A stretch of 62,962 bases of DNA from an uncultured Caryophanales bacterium (GTDB lineage: Bacteria; Bacillota_I; Bacilli_A; RFN20; CAG-826). The stretch is taken from positions 1-62,962 of the forward strand of contig CAMYVX010000006.1 of NCBI GenBank assembly GCA_947302535.1, written 5' to 3'. Under the pieces are notes generated by a model. The model saw only the letters and a program-made list of their open reading frames with translations. It was not told the DNA's origin and did not search any database. Of this stretch, positions 29,758 to 39,875 are shown piece after piece; position 1 is the first letter of the stretch; each line of letters starts with the position of its first letter. The position numbers and the translations under genes were made by a program.

Positions 29758-30960
29758 TTATTTCACAAGTTTTTTCTTAAATGTTGTTAATTGGACTATG
29801 CCGTCTTTACAAATGGGAGCGATATCTCCTTGGATTAAAGGACGAACATATTCTCTAAATGAATCGGACATACGAGTATCGTCATACATCATTTCTTGAG
29901 GAATCTTTCTTTCAGCGTTAGCTACTAAAGAAACAGGAGCCATTTCATATTCTAATTTCAAAGGCTCATTAGAGACTCTTTTAACAATAGTCATTTTAGC
30001 AGTTTCACCTCTTAAAGCGGCTTTCACAGAAAGTTCACCAATCTTAATGGCTTCATCGCGATCGTTTTTTGAAATTAAGAATGGATTAGCTCTTTGAGTT
30101 AAAGATAATTCCACCACACGGCTTTGAATGCCCGCTCTATTTAATAAGATTTTCGCTAAAGCTGCACCGGTACCAGATAGTTGTTTATGACCGAAGGCAT
30201 CAACTTCAGCTGATTCTTCTCTTTCAAAGCGAACACCTTCACTGACAACAACAATACCGCTGCCATTATGTTTATCAGCGACAGCTTTGACTTTTTCCAC
30301 AAAGTCATCAACATCAAATTCATTTTCAGGTAAATAAATTAAATCAGGGTGACCATCTTCTGGAACTAAATCAGCCGCAGCAGTGAGCCAGCCAGCATTT
30401 CTACCCATAACTTCAACGATATGGACTTTACCTTTCTTAAAACATAATGCGTCTTTAGATAAAGCGTAAATTTCATTAATAACTGCTTTAGCAGCGCTAC
30501 CATAACCTAAAGTGTGGTCAGTACAAGCCAAGTCGTTATCAATGGTCTTTGGAACGCCAATAACGCAGACATCAAGTTTAAGCTTTTCGCAAAGTTGACT
30601 TAATAAGTTGCATGTATCCATGGAGTCGTTACCACCGTTAACAAAGACGTATTTAATTTCAAACTTTTTGATATTTTCAAGAATCAATCCATAAACAGGA
30701 TCGTTGATATCGTTAGGTAATTTTCTTCTAGTTGTGCCTAAAGCTGCACCTGGAGTTTGTTTTAAAAGTTCGATTTCCTTTTCATCTTCATCTTTTAAAT
30801 CAAACAAACGTCCTTCAATTAAACCTTCAACGCCATTGAGTGATCCATAGATATGATCGATTTCATCAGGGTGAAGGCAAGCTTCTTTAAAAGCTCCATA
30901 TAAAGAAGAATTTATCACTGATGTTGGACCACCAGATTGAATATAAACCATATTTTTCAT
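29758..30960 (-). CDS. pfp: 6-phosphofructokinase, predicted PPi-dependent
   Basis: Phosphorylates fructose-6-phosphate in glycolysis. Phosphate-donor loop IQSGGPTSVINSS (8-20), catalytic PKTIDND (137-143) and HIVEVMGRNAGWL are present in 400 residues. Two positions indicate PPi rather than ATP: Asp after the GGN triplet (GGND, 109-112) and Lys in PKTIDND, where ATP-dependent enzymes have Gly at both. PPi use is inferred from established PFK residue rules. SD GGAGG sits 9 nt before the ATG. It is the first gene of the atp transcription unit. Confidence 0.88.
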   Translation of the reverse strand: MKNMVYIQSGGPTSVINSSLYGAFKEACLHPDEIDHIYGSLNGVEGLIEGRLFDLKDEDEKEIELLKQTPGAALGTTRRKLPNDINDPVYGLILENIKKFEIKYVFVNGGNDSMDTCNLLSQLCEKLKLDVCVIGVPKTIDNDLACTDHTLGYGSAAKAVINEIYALSKDALCFKKGKVHIVEVMGRNAGWLTAAADLVPEDGHPDLIYLPENEFDVDDFVEKVKAVADKHNGSGIVVVSEGVRFEREESAEVDAFGHKQLSGTGAALAKILLNRAGIQSRVVELSLTQRANPFLISKNDRDEAIKIGELSVKAALRGETAKMTIVKRVSNEPLKLEYEMAPVSLVANAERKIPQEMMYDDTRMSDSFREYVRPLIQGDIAPICKDGIVQLTTFKKKLVK

Positions 30961-30988
30961 ATAATCTTTCCTCCAAAAAACATTAATA

Positions 30989-31017
30989 ATTATCCTAATA
31001 TTCTATTGAATATTCAA
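30989..31017 (-). promoter_or_regulatory. promoter of the pfp-atp operon
   Basis: On the minus strand, TTGAAT (31017-31012), 17-nt spacer, GATAAT (30994-30989). The start is expected near 30982, giving a leader of about 22 nt containing GGAGG. The -35 overlaps the perfect palindrome TTGAATATTCAA (31006-31017). Confidence 0.6.
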
Positions 31018-31027
31018 GAAAAATCGC

Positions 31028-31555
31028 TTAGATAACTTCAATATGCAAATGTTCAAGTAAATCAAACGATTTCTGTTGGACATTTAAATCAAAAGAACTG
31101 GTTGCGTTTTTATGCACAATAATGCGGCATTTTGTGTTCGCGCTTGCTTTAGCAATAATCGCGTTTGAGAAGACGCAAATGTCACTCACTAAACCGCATA
31201 AATGGATTTCGTTATATAAATCTTTATGCTCATCAATGTATTTTCCTAATTCTATTGATGGGAACCCAGGTTTCTTAAAAACCAATGAATCCTGTAGTAA
31301 AGGCTGTAACCTCTTTGTTAACTGCCATCCTTCAGAATTTTCGATGCAATGTGGGACAGGAAGATAATGTCCTTCAATTGTTTCCATATAGTCATTTTGA
31401 TGAGTATCCATCGTAAAAACTACTTCATCGTTATTCTTTCTAAAATCATTAATCAACCTAATAATTTCGTCTTCAATATCATATGCTCCATCAAAGCCAA
31501 GTTTGCCATCAACGAAGTCCTTTTGATAATCGACAACAACCAATAATTTTTTCAT
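31028..31555 (-). CDS. cysteine hydrolase, nicotinamidase-like
   Basis: Isochorismatase-fold amidase of 175 residues. Catalytic triad candidates: Asp in VVVDYQKDFVDG (D9), Lys in FKKPGF, and Cys in CGLVSDICV. MDTHQNDY with a following EGHYLPVPHC supplies the Asp-His-His metal ligands typical of nicotinamidases (PncA), so nicotinamide to nicotinate in NAD salvage is the best assignment; another amide substrate is possible. A TATAAT box (31583-31578) lies upstream. No neighbouring NAD gene supports the call. Confidence 0.8.
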   Translation of the reverse strand: MKKLLVVVDYQKDFVDGKLGFDGAYDIEDEIIRLINDFRKNNDEVVFTMDTHQNDYMETIEGHYLPVPHCIENSEGWQLTKRLQPLLQDSLVFKKPGFPSIELGKYIDEHKDLYNEIHLCGLVSDICVFSNAIIAKASANTKCRIIVHKNATSSFDLNVQQKSFDLLEHLHIEVI

Positions 31556-31695
31556 ATTTTTCCAAGCCTCTTGGCAAATTATATCATAAGAATTTTATTT
31601 CTTATAATATTATTCATTATTTTTTCTTTTGTTTATTTATCAAAGCATTAATGATAAAATCTTAGTGTCTTAAATAGATAGAAAAGGAGTATTTT

Positions 31696-33333
31696 ATGTC
31701 TTTTAATGTTACTTTTAACAATGAAACAAAGTCATACGACAATCCTTTATCGGTTTTAGATATCATCGGACCTGATAAAAAATATATTTGTGCGTATGTT
31801 AATGGACGTGTTCGTGAATTAACTTATACTTTAGATAAGGATTCAGTTGTTGTCCCATTAACCGTCAAAGATCGTGACGCAAAACCATCATATGAAGCCA
31901 GTCTACGTTTCTTAGTAGCTATGGCTATGCATAACATCTATCCAGATTTGAGAATTCGTTTCTCCTATAACGTTTCTCGTTCTATCTTTATGCAAATCTT
32001 GAATGAAGGTATCACTTCATACGGAAATATGGCTAAAGATTTAGAAAAAGAAATGAGACGTTTAGTGGAAGAAGATTTACCATTAGTAAGAAAAATCATC
32101 TCCAAAGAAGAAGCCGCTAAGATTCTTAAAAAAGAAGGATTTGATGACAAGGTCGAAATCCTTGCTTATAGACCAGAAAAAACCGCTCACATTTATACTT
32201 GTGGTAACTATCGTAACTACATGTATAACAGAATGGTTCCTTCAACTGGCTATATCACTGATTGGAAGATTAGATTCTACCATCCAGGTATCATTATCCA
32301 ATATCCACGTCCAGAAGCTGGTGGAGAAATTCCACCATTTGAAGATGCCCCAACATTTGGTAAAACTCTTAAAACAGCGCACCAATGGGCAACAGCTACT
32401 GGTTGTAATACCATTTATGGTATTAACAAACGTATCGAAAGAGATGGGGATGTCGATTTCATCACTTTATGTGAACAAAGACACAATCGTCAATTATGCG
32501 AATTAGGCGCCATGATTGAAGATGATAAAGAGAATATTAGATTAATTTGTATTGCAGGTCCTTCAAGTTCCGGCAAAACAACATTCGCTAACCGTTTAAG
32601 AATTGAATTGTTATCCCGTGGTATTGAACCAATTCGTATTTCCTTAGATGACTATTACTTACCACGTGATCAGGCACCTAAAGATGAAAATGGCGATCCT
32701 GATTTAGAGTCTGTTGATGCTTTAGACATCGAACTCTTCAACCAAAATATGGCTGACCTTATTTCTGGTATTGAAGTTCAACTTCCTAAATTTGACTTTA
32801 AAGTCGGCCACCGTGTTCCAGGACGTGTTTTAAAAGTCCCAGTTAATCAACCAATTATTATTGAAGGCATTCATGCTCTCAATGATCGTATGACTGCTTC
32901 TGTTCCTAACCATCAAAAATTCAAAATCTTTATTGCTCCACAAGCACAAGTTAATATTGATGAACACAATCCTCTCTCATTAACAGATTTACGTCTTCTA
33001 AGAAGAATTGTGAGAGACTACCAATTCCGTGGTGCTTCCGCTATTGACACAATGTCAATGTGGGCAAGCGTGAGAAAAGGTGAATTCAAATGGATTTATG
33101 GCACCCAAGAAGGAGCAAATTATGTCTTTAATTCCTTCTCTAGCTATGAATTATCTGTTATGAAGAAGTACGCAATGCCTTTACTTGAAGCCATTGATGT
33201 TGAAAGCGAATATTTCCCAATCGCTGAAAGATTAATTCGTATGCTTAAATTCTTCGATGATATGCCAGACAAGTGGGTTCCATGTAACTCCATCATCCGT
33301 GAATTCATCGGTGGTTCCTGTTACGAAGAATAA
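31696..33333 (+). CDS. nucleoside kinase with N-terminal TGS-like domain (uridine kinase family)
   Basis: A 545-residue protein of the Firmicute family that fuses a ThrRS-like N-terminal region to a uridine kinase domain. Residues about 1-60 look like a TGS domain (VTFNNETKSYDNPLSVLDII), then the ThrRS second additional domain (to about 230), then the kinase with P-loop IAGPSSSGKTTFANRL (about 284-299), DDYYLPRDQAP and GIHALND. Uridine/cytidine phosphorylation is the expected activity. SD AAAAGGAG precedes the ATG. Monocistronic with its own terminator. Confidence 0.88.
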   Translation: MSFNVTFNNETKSYDNPLSVLDIIGPDKKYICAYVNGRVRELTYTLDKDSVVVPLTVKDRDAKPSYEASLRFLVAMAMHNIYPDLRIRFSYNVSRSIFMQILNEGITSYGNMAKDLEKEMRRLVEEDLPLVRKIISKEEAAKILKKEGFDDKVEILAYRPEKTAHIYTCGNYRNYMYNRMVPSTGYITDWKIRFYHPGIIIQYPRPEAGGEIPPFEDAPTFGKTLKTAHQWATATGCNTIYGINKRIERDGDVDFITLCEQRHNRQLCELGAMIEDDKENIRLICIAGPSSSGKTTFANRLRIELLSRGIEPIRISLDDYYLPRDQAPKDENGDPDLESVDALDIELFNQNMADLISGIEVQLPKFDFKVGHRVPGRVLKVPVNQPIIIEGIHALNDRMTASVPNHQKFKIFIAPQAQVNIDEHNPLSLTDLRLLRRIVRDYQFRGASAIDTMSMWASVRKGEFKWIYGTQEGANYVFNSFSSYELSVMKKYAMPLLEAIDVESEYFPIAERLIRMLKFFDDMPDKWVPCNSIIREFIGGSCYEE

Positions 33334-33341
33334 TTAAAAAA

Positions 33342-33386
33342 ATAGCCGTTTTCCATAAATTTAGTAAGGAATTACGGCTTTTTTTA
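33342..33386 (+). terminator. bidirectional intrinsic terminator between convergent genes
   Basis: Outer stem AGCCGT (33344-33349) with ACGGCT (33374-33379), an A/T-rich imperfect inner part, then a T-run on the + strand. Read from the minus strand the stem is followed by ATTTTTTTAATT, so it can serve both the nucleoside kinase and the gene ending at 33387. Confidence 0.75.
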
Positions 33387-34517
33387 TTATTTTATTTCGT
33401 GTTTCTTCGACCAATTAGCGAAGTTTCTCGTCTCGCGTTTATGAATATTAACGAGTTGTGAGTAATAGATATCCCTCATCTTTTTGTAGCTATCTATCGC
33501 TTCTTTTCCAACACGATTAACGAATAAAGACACAAAGACTTTTTCTAATCTAAAGAATGATTCATATAAGCTCAAAATGGTAACAAAGTGAAAATATTCA
33601 CGATTAGAATAAATTAACATTGGTGTGCTATGAATGATTTCCGAGCTCATGTCATAGCGGCTATTATAGTTCTCTAATCCTGCTACTTTTTCTAAGCCAT
33701 CTCTAAAGTTAAGCTTAAAGTCTGGATTGTTTTTGACTTCGTCAATCGCATATAGCCAACCATATTCAATATATTTTTTAATATCTTTGCTTTTGAGATT
33801 ATATTGTTTCATCTCTTCTTTCATATGCATAAAGATTTCAGTTTGCTTGTCTTTATCTTCCATTAAGTTTCTAAAAGCCATACCGTAATTCATATGGAGA
33901 AGATAACGGTTAATAATATCCTTTTTATATTTATCGAGAATTAATAATGTACATTCGCATTCATGAAGTGTTCTCCATGCTGAGAAAGCTGTGGTTTCAA
34001 AGCCATCCACTAGTAAACCAATTGAACATTTCATAATACTTAATGATTTAAATAGAAGATCCGCAATTAAAGAGATGGTCGGATCTTTTCTTTGATATGA
34101 ATTCACAATTGTTAACATAAAATTCACATATAAGCTTAATGAAGAAATAGGTGGGAAATATTTGGAAGTTAGTTTTCTTTCTTTATGTTCAAATTTAGCC
34201 AAAGACAGATATTTATCCGCCACAACAGATGCCATTGAGTCTTTAACATCTTCATTATGAATAAAATCTTCTTTTTGTTTATCATTTAGCCCCATCGAAC
34301 TATAAAGATATTCTCCTAAAGTATATTGAATAATTTCCAAAGGATTAAGCGATTCTACTTGAGCAAAGGCATGATTATTTGAGGTTAATTCTTCAATACC
34401 TTCCGTGGCTTCTTTATAAACATCATAAAGGTAATCATAGTCCGCTCCATCAGGAGTCTTGAGGACCGAACAAATCTTTAAAAAATTTTCTTTATTTATG
34501 ACAACAAATTTAGACAA
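33387..34517 (-). CDS. DUF5677-like protein
   Basis: A 376-residue, mostly helical soluble protein. The segment TAFSAWRTLHECECTLLILDKY followed by a later SSEIIHSTP resembles DUF5677, whose members share an Arg, Glu and His pattern of unknown role; assignment is tentative. It starts with TTG at 34517, supported by GGAGG at 9 nt; no ATG occurs in frame for about 75 codons. It overlaps the addA end by 8 nt and is therefore read with the recombination genes. No catalytic motif is evident. Confidence 0.55.
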   Translation of the reverse strand: MSKFVVINKENFLKICSVLKTPDGADYDYLYDVYKEATEGIEELTSNNHAFAQVESLNPLEIIQYTLGEYLYSSMGLNDKQKEDFIHNEDVKDSMASVVADKYLSLAKFEHKERKLTSKYFPPISSLSLYVNFMLTIVNSYQRKDPTISLIADLLFKSLSIMKCSIGLLVDGFETTAFSAWRTLHECECTLLILDKYKKDIINRYLLHMNYGMAFRNLMEDKDKQTEIFMHMKEEMKQYNLKSKDIKKYIEYGWLYAIDEVKNNPDFKLNFRDGLEKVAGLENYNSRYDMSSEIIHSTPMLIYSNREYFHFVTILSLYESFFRLEKVFVSLFVNRVGKEAIDSYKKMRDIYYSQLVNIHKRETRNFANWSKKHEIK

Positions 34518-37500
34518 TTTCTTTTTCCTCCCCTGTGATTGAACTTAACAGATGCATCTTAATTGGTTTATTTGAGATTTTACTAATATAATCACGATAC
34601 GTTTTTAACTGCAATACATATTTATCATCATCAATGTTCTTCAACTTAAAATCAATGATATCAATATAGTCGTTTCTCATTACTAGAGCATCAATAATGC
34701 CATGTACATTATTCTCTTCGTCGTAGTATTGATATTCATGAATGATATCTTTATTTTTTACTCCGTTGAATAACGGTGAGCGAAGAACGTTATCGACATA
34801 TTTTCTAAGACGTGGCTGCTTAATAAATGAAGTATCTTTATTTTCATAATCTGCGATCTCTAAAAGATAATGGAGCTTAGTTCCTAGTTCAAGAAGAGAC
34901 TCGTCTATTTGGCCATCATATTCTTTGCTTGCTTTTGTTTTGTAGATTGGAGTGGAAACGACATTAATTGAATCAAATTTTATATCTTTTACGCCTTTAT
35001 TAGAGGTTTTTACACTCTTTTTAGAACCTTTGAATACATATGGAACACCATACTTATATTGGAAATCAAAGTACGCTAATAATTGGGCAAAGTTGTTACA
35101 GCCCACCAACGATAAAGGCTTTTTATATTCCTTATCTTCAAAGATGATAATAGCTCTTTCTTTAACTCTAGTAATAGCAACATAGAGCAAGCGTAATTTC
35201 TCTTCAAAATCTTTTTGCGCTTCTTCTATGCGATAAAGATGATTCATTAAAGAAGTATAATTAACTCCATCAATATTTTTATAAGGAAGAAGAACGCCAA
35301 AGCCTTTATTGACTATAAAAGAAGTGTCGTTATCCCGATTGAATCTTTTACTGAGTCCAGGGAAATAAACAAATGGATATTCAAGTCCTTTAGATTTATG
35401 AATGTTGATAAGAGTCACTGAATCAGATGAATTCTTCGAACCTTTAAAATCAATATCTTCATCAAGATTATCTATATCGTTAAAATAAGTAACTAAATCA
35501 AGAATTCCAAAACCAAGATCATCCATCTGTTTGGCCATCATTAAAAGGGATTCGGCTTTATGAGCGTTATCTTCAAAATGACGAATAGACATTATTTTGT
35601 AGTATAAATCAAATTCTTTAAATAATTCGTTAGTTATCTCGAACAAAGAGGCGTTTTTACATCTATTAATCACACCCATTATTCTCTCGTGTAAAGAGGA
35701 AGAGAGATACAGTTTTGATTTAACTATTGTATAAATATCTTGGTCTTTCGTTTCCATTAAGAAACTACGAGAGATAGAAACAAAAGTATGAACATATTCA
35801 TCATCATATTTTTGTATCGCGGAATAGTAATAAAGCTTAATAAGATTTCTAATCACGAAAACAATATCGTTTGTTTTAATCTTTTCGTTATTAATAACAA
35901 ATAAAGGGATGCCACATTTGGCAAATTGGCGACGATATTCGTTAAACGAAGTACCACGGTCTAGAATAATGGCGAAATCTTTGTACGAACAATCGCGTAA
36001 ACCTTTTATATCTTTATCATAAACTTGGTAATGATGTTCAATCTTATAAATAATATCATCGATGATGATTGATATTTCTTTATCTTCACGACTTTCCTTT
36101 TCTTCTAATGTGTAGTTATAGAACTCGACTTTATAGTCCTCGTTAGAATCAATAAGGCTCTTATAGGCATCAAAACCAGATTTAAAGATGTGTGATGCTT
36201 CATAGTCTATGGGATTACAATTAGCGTTCATTAATTTGGAAAAAACATCATTAACAAAATCCACCACCTCAACACGAGATCTAAATGAGGTGTTCATATC
36301 GATTTTTGTTCCACCGTTATTCAAAGAATAATTATTATACTTTTCATTAAATATATCGCAATTAGCGTTTCTAAAACGATAGATGGATTGTTTTATATCT
36401 CCAACCATATAAACATTATTATTGCTAATCTTAGAAATTATCGTCTCTTGAATATCGTTCGTGTCTTGATACTCATCAACCATAATGAAGTCGAATGAAT
36501 CTTTAAGTTCCTGACAAATCTTTTTATCTTCTAACAGTTTTAAAGCCATCATCGCTATATCGGCAAAGCAATAAGCATTAATGCTCTTCTTATATATATC
36601 CATCTGTTTATCTACTTCATAAGCAATATCCACTAACAACGAAACATATTCTTTATTGGCAAAATAAAGTTGGCGGCTCACTTCTTCACTACCATATTTC
36701 CATTTCTTCTTAAAATTATCGTAATCTGTTTTAATAGAATCTCGATAAGCCTTATCGCTTGTTGGAGTGGAGGGCTTAGTTGGGAAACTCGTTGATAAAA
36801 TCAACGAATTCGTCTCGTCATAACTATCAGTCTTAGAAATAGGCGCTAATGCCGCTTCGATATTCTCAGCATCGCTCGCGTCCTCTAATTGACTTGAGGC
36901 ATCTAAAATACTCTTAATGAAATCCTTAACGAGTTTCTTTTCCTGATTTAAGCGCGACAAGAAATAATCTTCATTATAGAAATTATCAACAAATGTTTTA
37001 TAAAAAGCGTCTTTATCTAACGCACGATGTGATAGTTCAATGACTTTAAATACAATTTCTTTAAGTGAAGCATCATCTTTCACACAGCAATCATTAATCA
37101 TTTTTAAAAATAACGGATCACCTTTTTCATATAACAAGTCAAACTTTTCTTGAATTATTTTTCTTGTTTTAATAGAGGCAATGCCCTGATCTAAAACAAT
37201 AAAATTCGCTGCAATTCCAAGGTAAAATGCATATTTTTTAACAATAAATGAAGAAAATGCATCAAAAGTTTCAATATGGGAATTAAGGACATCATTAGCC
37301 AAATTAACTGTTTCTTTATCCTTGCATAAGCGGTCATAGATTCGGCTTTTCATTTCCATACTTGCGGGTTCAGTAAAAGTCATGATTAATAATCTAGATA
37401 ATGAATACCCTTGTTTAATTAGATAATAAACTCTTTCAGTAAGGACTGCGGTTTTGCCACTTCCCGCTCCAGCGGAGACAAGGTAATTACCATTAAGAGC

Positions 37501-37548
37501 CTCAATCGCGGCTTGTTGTTCTGTTGACCACTTAATCTCTTGACTCAT
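34510..37548 (-). CDS. addA: ATP-dependent helicase/nuclease subunit A
   Basis: UvrD-like helicase plus RecB-type nuclease of the AddAB (RexAB) double-strand break repair complex. Walker A NYLVSAGAGSGKTAVL (22-37), DEYQDTNDIQ (motif II), VGDIKQSIYRFRNA (III), LINIHKSKGLEYPFVY (V), LLYVAITRVKE (VI). The C-terminal nuclease has GIIDALV and DIIDFKLK with the QLKTY helix. At 1012 aa it is shorter than B. subtilis AddA (about 1230). Overlaps addB by 17 nt. Confidence 0.93.
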   Translation of the reverse strand: MSQEIKWSTEQQAAIEALNGNYLVSAGAGSGKTAVLTERVYYLIKQGYSLSRLLIMTFTEPASMEMKSRIYDRLCKDKETVNLANDVLNSHIETFDAFSSFIVKKYAFYLGIAANFIVLDQGIASIKTRKIIQEKFDLLYEKGDPLFLKMINDCCVKDDASLKEIVFKVIELSHRALDKDAFYKTFVDNFYNEDYFLSRLNQEKKLVKDFIKSILDASSQLEDASDAENIEAALAPISKTDSYDETNSLILSTSFPTKPSTPTSDKAYRDSIKTDYDNFKKKWKYGSEEVSRQLYFANKEYVSLLVDIAYEVDKQMDIYKKSINAYCFADIAMMALKLLEDKKICQELKDSFDFIMVDEYQDTNDIQETIISKISNNNVYMVGDIKQSIYRFRNANCDIFNEKYNNYSLNNGGTKIDMNTSFRSRVEVVDFVNDVFSKLMNANCNPIDYEASHIFKSGFDAYKSLIDSNEDYKVEFYNYTLEEKESREDKEISIIIDDIIYKIEHHYQVYDKDIKGLRDCSYKDFAIILDRGTSFNEYRRQFAKCGIPLFVINNEKIKTNDIVFVIRNLIKLYYYSAIQKYDDEYVHTFVSISRSFLMETKDQDIYTIVKSKLYLSSSLHERIMGVINRCKNASLFEITNELFKEFDLYYKIMSIRHFEDNAHKAESLLMMAKQMDDLGFGILDLVTYFNDIDNLDEDIDFKGSKNSSDSVTLINIHKSKGLEYPFVYFPGLSKRFNRDNDTSFIVNKGFGVLLPYKNIDGVNYTSLMNHLYRIEEAQKDFEEKLRLLYVAITRVKERAIIIFEDKEYKKPLSLVGCNNFAQLLAYFDFQYKYGVPYVFKGSKKSVKTSNKGVKDIKFDSINVVSTPIYKTKASKEYDGQIDESLLELGTKLHYLLEIADYENKDTSFIKQPRLRKYVDNVLRSPLFNGVKNKDIIHEYQYYDEENNVHGIIDALVMRNDYIDIIDFKLKNIDDDKYVLQLKTYRDYISKISNKPIKMHLLSSITGEEKEIV

Positions 37549-39838
37549 TAACCTTCTCCTCCTTGGCGTCGTAATAAACTATTTGTTCGTTTTTGAGAAA
37601 ACAAACATCCCTAAAGGAACAATATTGGCATGGATTAACATTGCTTCCTATATGAACCGGGGCAATAGTAAAAACGTTGTGTCTAATAAGATTGTCTGCC
37701 TCTAAGTATTTGCTAAGCGCAAGATCTTTAAAACTATTAATCTCCTCTTGACTTGCCACAGGTCCACCCAAGGCATTATTCTTTTTAACAAACTTAACGC
37801 CTTTAATAAATGTCGTTTGTAAACCATCAAACGTTTTATCAATTTTATAAATAATTTCTTGGTTATTAATGGTAATACCATTAAGTTTTAGATGAGGTTG
37901 AATTAATTGATCTTCAATATTTTCTTCGTTAATCGAAGGATTGATTACATTATTGATATATAAACCCACGATAGGTAAATCTTTAAAGCATTCATTGGAA
38001 TCTGCTAAAAGCATATAAGTAGGTAGCTGTAAAGATTGACCGTAACTTATCAAATTTTTATGGAATGATTCTTTTCCTGTTTTATAATCGACAAGAACTA
38101 AATAGCTTCCATCAACAATAATCGCTTTATCAATAATTCCATAAATGGATGTTTTGGGATTGATATAGTATTCACATTGTTTTTCAACATAAGCCACAGG
38201 ACTTTCCATATAGTCTTTATAATGAAGTGAACTAGCATCAACCGCGTCCTTAAGCTGTTTTTTTAAACGAATGCATAAAGCTTGTTCTCTTGGGGTGAAA
38301 TTCATCGAAGCAAAAACTTTTTGATAAACAGCTTCAAAATTAAAATCGATATCAAATAATCTTTCTAAAACAGCGTGGAAGAAGGTTCCAAGTTTAGCAT
38401 TAAAAAGTTCATCCATATTCTCTTTAAGAGATAACACTGATTTTAAATAATACAAAAATGGGCAGGAGAAATAATTTTTGATAGATGAATATGAATAACG
38501 TATTTTGTTGTTTTGATTATAAGCGATTACTCCATTAAAAGAATTATCATATTTATGCTGTTTTTCACATAATTTATTCAAAGAATAAAAATCTTCATCC
38601 TTTTCATAATATATTTCTTCTAAATCCACTTTATCCGCGAATAAATAATCCGCCATAAAGCGAGAATAAATAATTGGTGGTAATATTGGCTTTGTTGCAT
38701 TTTTAATGCCATATTGTTTCATCAAAGAAGAAGGATTAAGCTCTTGAGAATGGAGTAAAAGACTATATGAAACATAGAAAGTGTTATCGCTAGAAAAGAA
38801 ATCATTAATTAAATCGATGGAGATCTTGGTCAAATCATCTGTAGTATTTAGATGAAGACTTTCCTTATCAACATTATTTAAATAATCCTTATCTTTATGT
38901 ATGGCGGGGTATTTGCCTTGGATAAAGCCAAGAACAAAAATATGTTTATTAGAGCAATATAATAAGTCTCTACTAACCTTAATTGCATTATCAAAAACAA
39001 CACTATTAATTTTGCTGCGCTTTAATAAGGAAACGTAATAATCCTTTTGCTGTTCAAAGGAAAAATCGGTGATTATATTCTCAGTGATGATTTGTTTAAA
39101 TTCTTTAATTTCATCATCTTCTTCATCTAGCGTTTCTAAGGCTTTATTAATATCCTTTTGTTTTTCGTATTCTTGGAAGAAAAGCGAAGAATATTCCTTA
39201 GTGTAGAGAGTTTCATTATTAGCGATATTTAGGTTAAAACCAAATGAAGAAGAGAATGTTTTCAAATAGTAGTCATATTCTTCATTTTGATTGATGATAA
39301 TAATATTTTTTAAAGCTACACCTTGATGTATTAAATTTGCGATTTTATTAAGACAATACAAAACTTCTTCTTCGACTTTTTTATATTCAGTGACATTGCT
39401 CACATGAATATTAACGTTATGTTTAATAAACTTAGCTTTTAATCCTTGGGTGTTTAAAAAATGACTTAGTTCTTTATCAAGTTCTGAATAACCATAAACA
39501 AAGATCTCATAGTTCTTTAGTTCATATAAAAGATATTCGTTAATTTCTAACAATCCTTTAGTTAATAAATCTTTTTTTAAGTCATATAAATGATTAATCT
39601 TTATTGACTCAGACTCACGGGCATAAGGAATATATTTGAGTAAAGTTAAAGCGTTATCATAGTTAACTTTTTCTTTCTTAATCAAATAACTAATAGCTTC
39701 TTTTTTATATTGACCATAACTAGAAAGCAAAAGTTCTGCTTTGCTCATAAGCTTTAAGGAAAAGAAAGGATCGTCTTTTCGATATAAGGAAAGAAGTTCT
39801 TGATGCATAAAAAATGGTGCAATAATCAATAATTTCAT
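37532..39838 (-). CDS. addB: AddB/RexB-like nuclease subunit
   Basis: Partner of AddA. The C-terminal half has the Fe-S/nuclease module: YFSCPFLYYLK, the PD-(D/E)XK core (GIIDKAI, LVLVDYKTGK, SLQLPTYML) and the closing CQYCSFRDVC, giving the four cluster Cys. The N-terminal helicase-like region lacks any Walker A motif, as in streptococcal RexB. The protein is 768 aa, well below the usual 1100-1160. The ATG lies about 2 nt after the predicted transcription start and has no SD. First gene of addB-addA-DUF5677. Confidence 0.85.
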   Translation of the reverse strand: MKLLIIAPFFMHQELLSLYRKDDPFFSLKLMSKAELLLSSYGQYKKEAISYLIKKEKVNYDNALTLLKYIPYARESESIKINHLYDLKKDLLTKGLLEINEYLLYELKNYEIFVYGYSELDKELSHFLNTQGLKAKFIKHNVNIHVSNVTEYKKVEEEVLYCLNKIANLIHQGVALKNIIIINQNEEYDYYLKTFSSSFGFNLNIANNETLYTKEYSSLFFQEYEKQKDINKALETLDEEDDEIKEFKQIITENIITDFSFEQQKDYYVSLLKRSKINSVVFDNAIKVSRDLLYCSNKHIFVLGFIQGKYPAIHKDKDYLNNVDKESLHLNTTDDLTKISIDLINDFFSSDNTFYVSYSLLLHSQELNPSSLMKQYGIKNATKPILPPIIYSRFMADYLFADKVDLEEIYYEKDEDFYSLNKLCEKQHKYDNSFNGVIAYNQNNKIRYSYSSIKNYFSCPFLYYLKSVLSLKENMDELFNAKLGTFFHAVLERLFDIDFNFEAVYQKVFASMNFTPREQALCIRLKKQLKDAVDASSLHYKDYMESPVAYVEKQCEYYINPKTSIYGIIDKAIIVDGSYLVLVDYKTGKESFHKNLISYGQSLQLPTYMLLADSNECFKDLPIVGLYINNVINPSINEENIEDQLIQPHLKLNGITINNQEIIYKIDKTFDGLQTTFIKGVKFVKKNNALGGPVASQEEINSFKDLALSKYLEADNLIRHNVFTIAPVHIGSNVNPCQYCSFRDVCFLKNEQIVYYDAKEEKVNESRD

Positions 39839-39846
39839 ACACCATT

Positions 39847-39875
39847 ATTATAAATAAATTTCTTGATATAATCAA
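39847..39875 (-). promoter_or_regulatory. promoter of addB with a 2-nt predicted leader
   Basis: Minus strand: TTGATT (39875-39870), 17-nt spacer, TATAAT (39852-39847), 8 nt, then the addB ATG at 39838. Predicted start near 39840, so the mRNA would be essentially leaderless. Confidence 0.7.

Noticed and set aside
31561-31582. CCAAG-AGG-CTTGG hairpin before the nicotinamidase-like gene as an NAD riboswitch
   Set aside because: The leader is under 20 nt and the stem is only 5 bp, too small for a known riboswitch.
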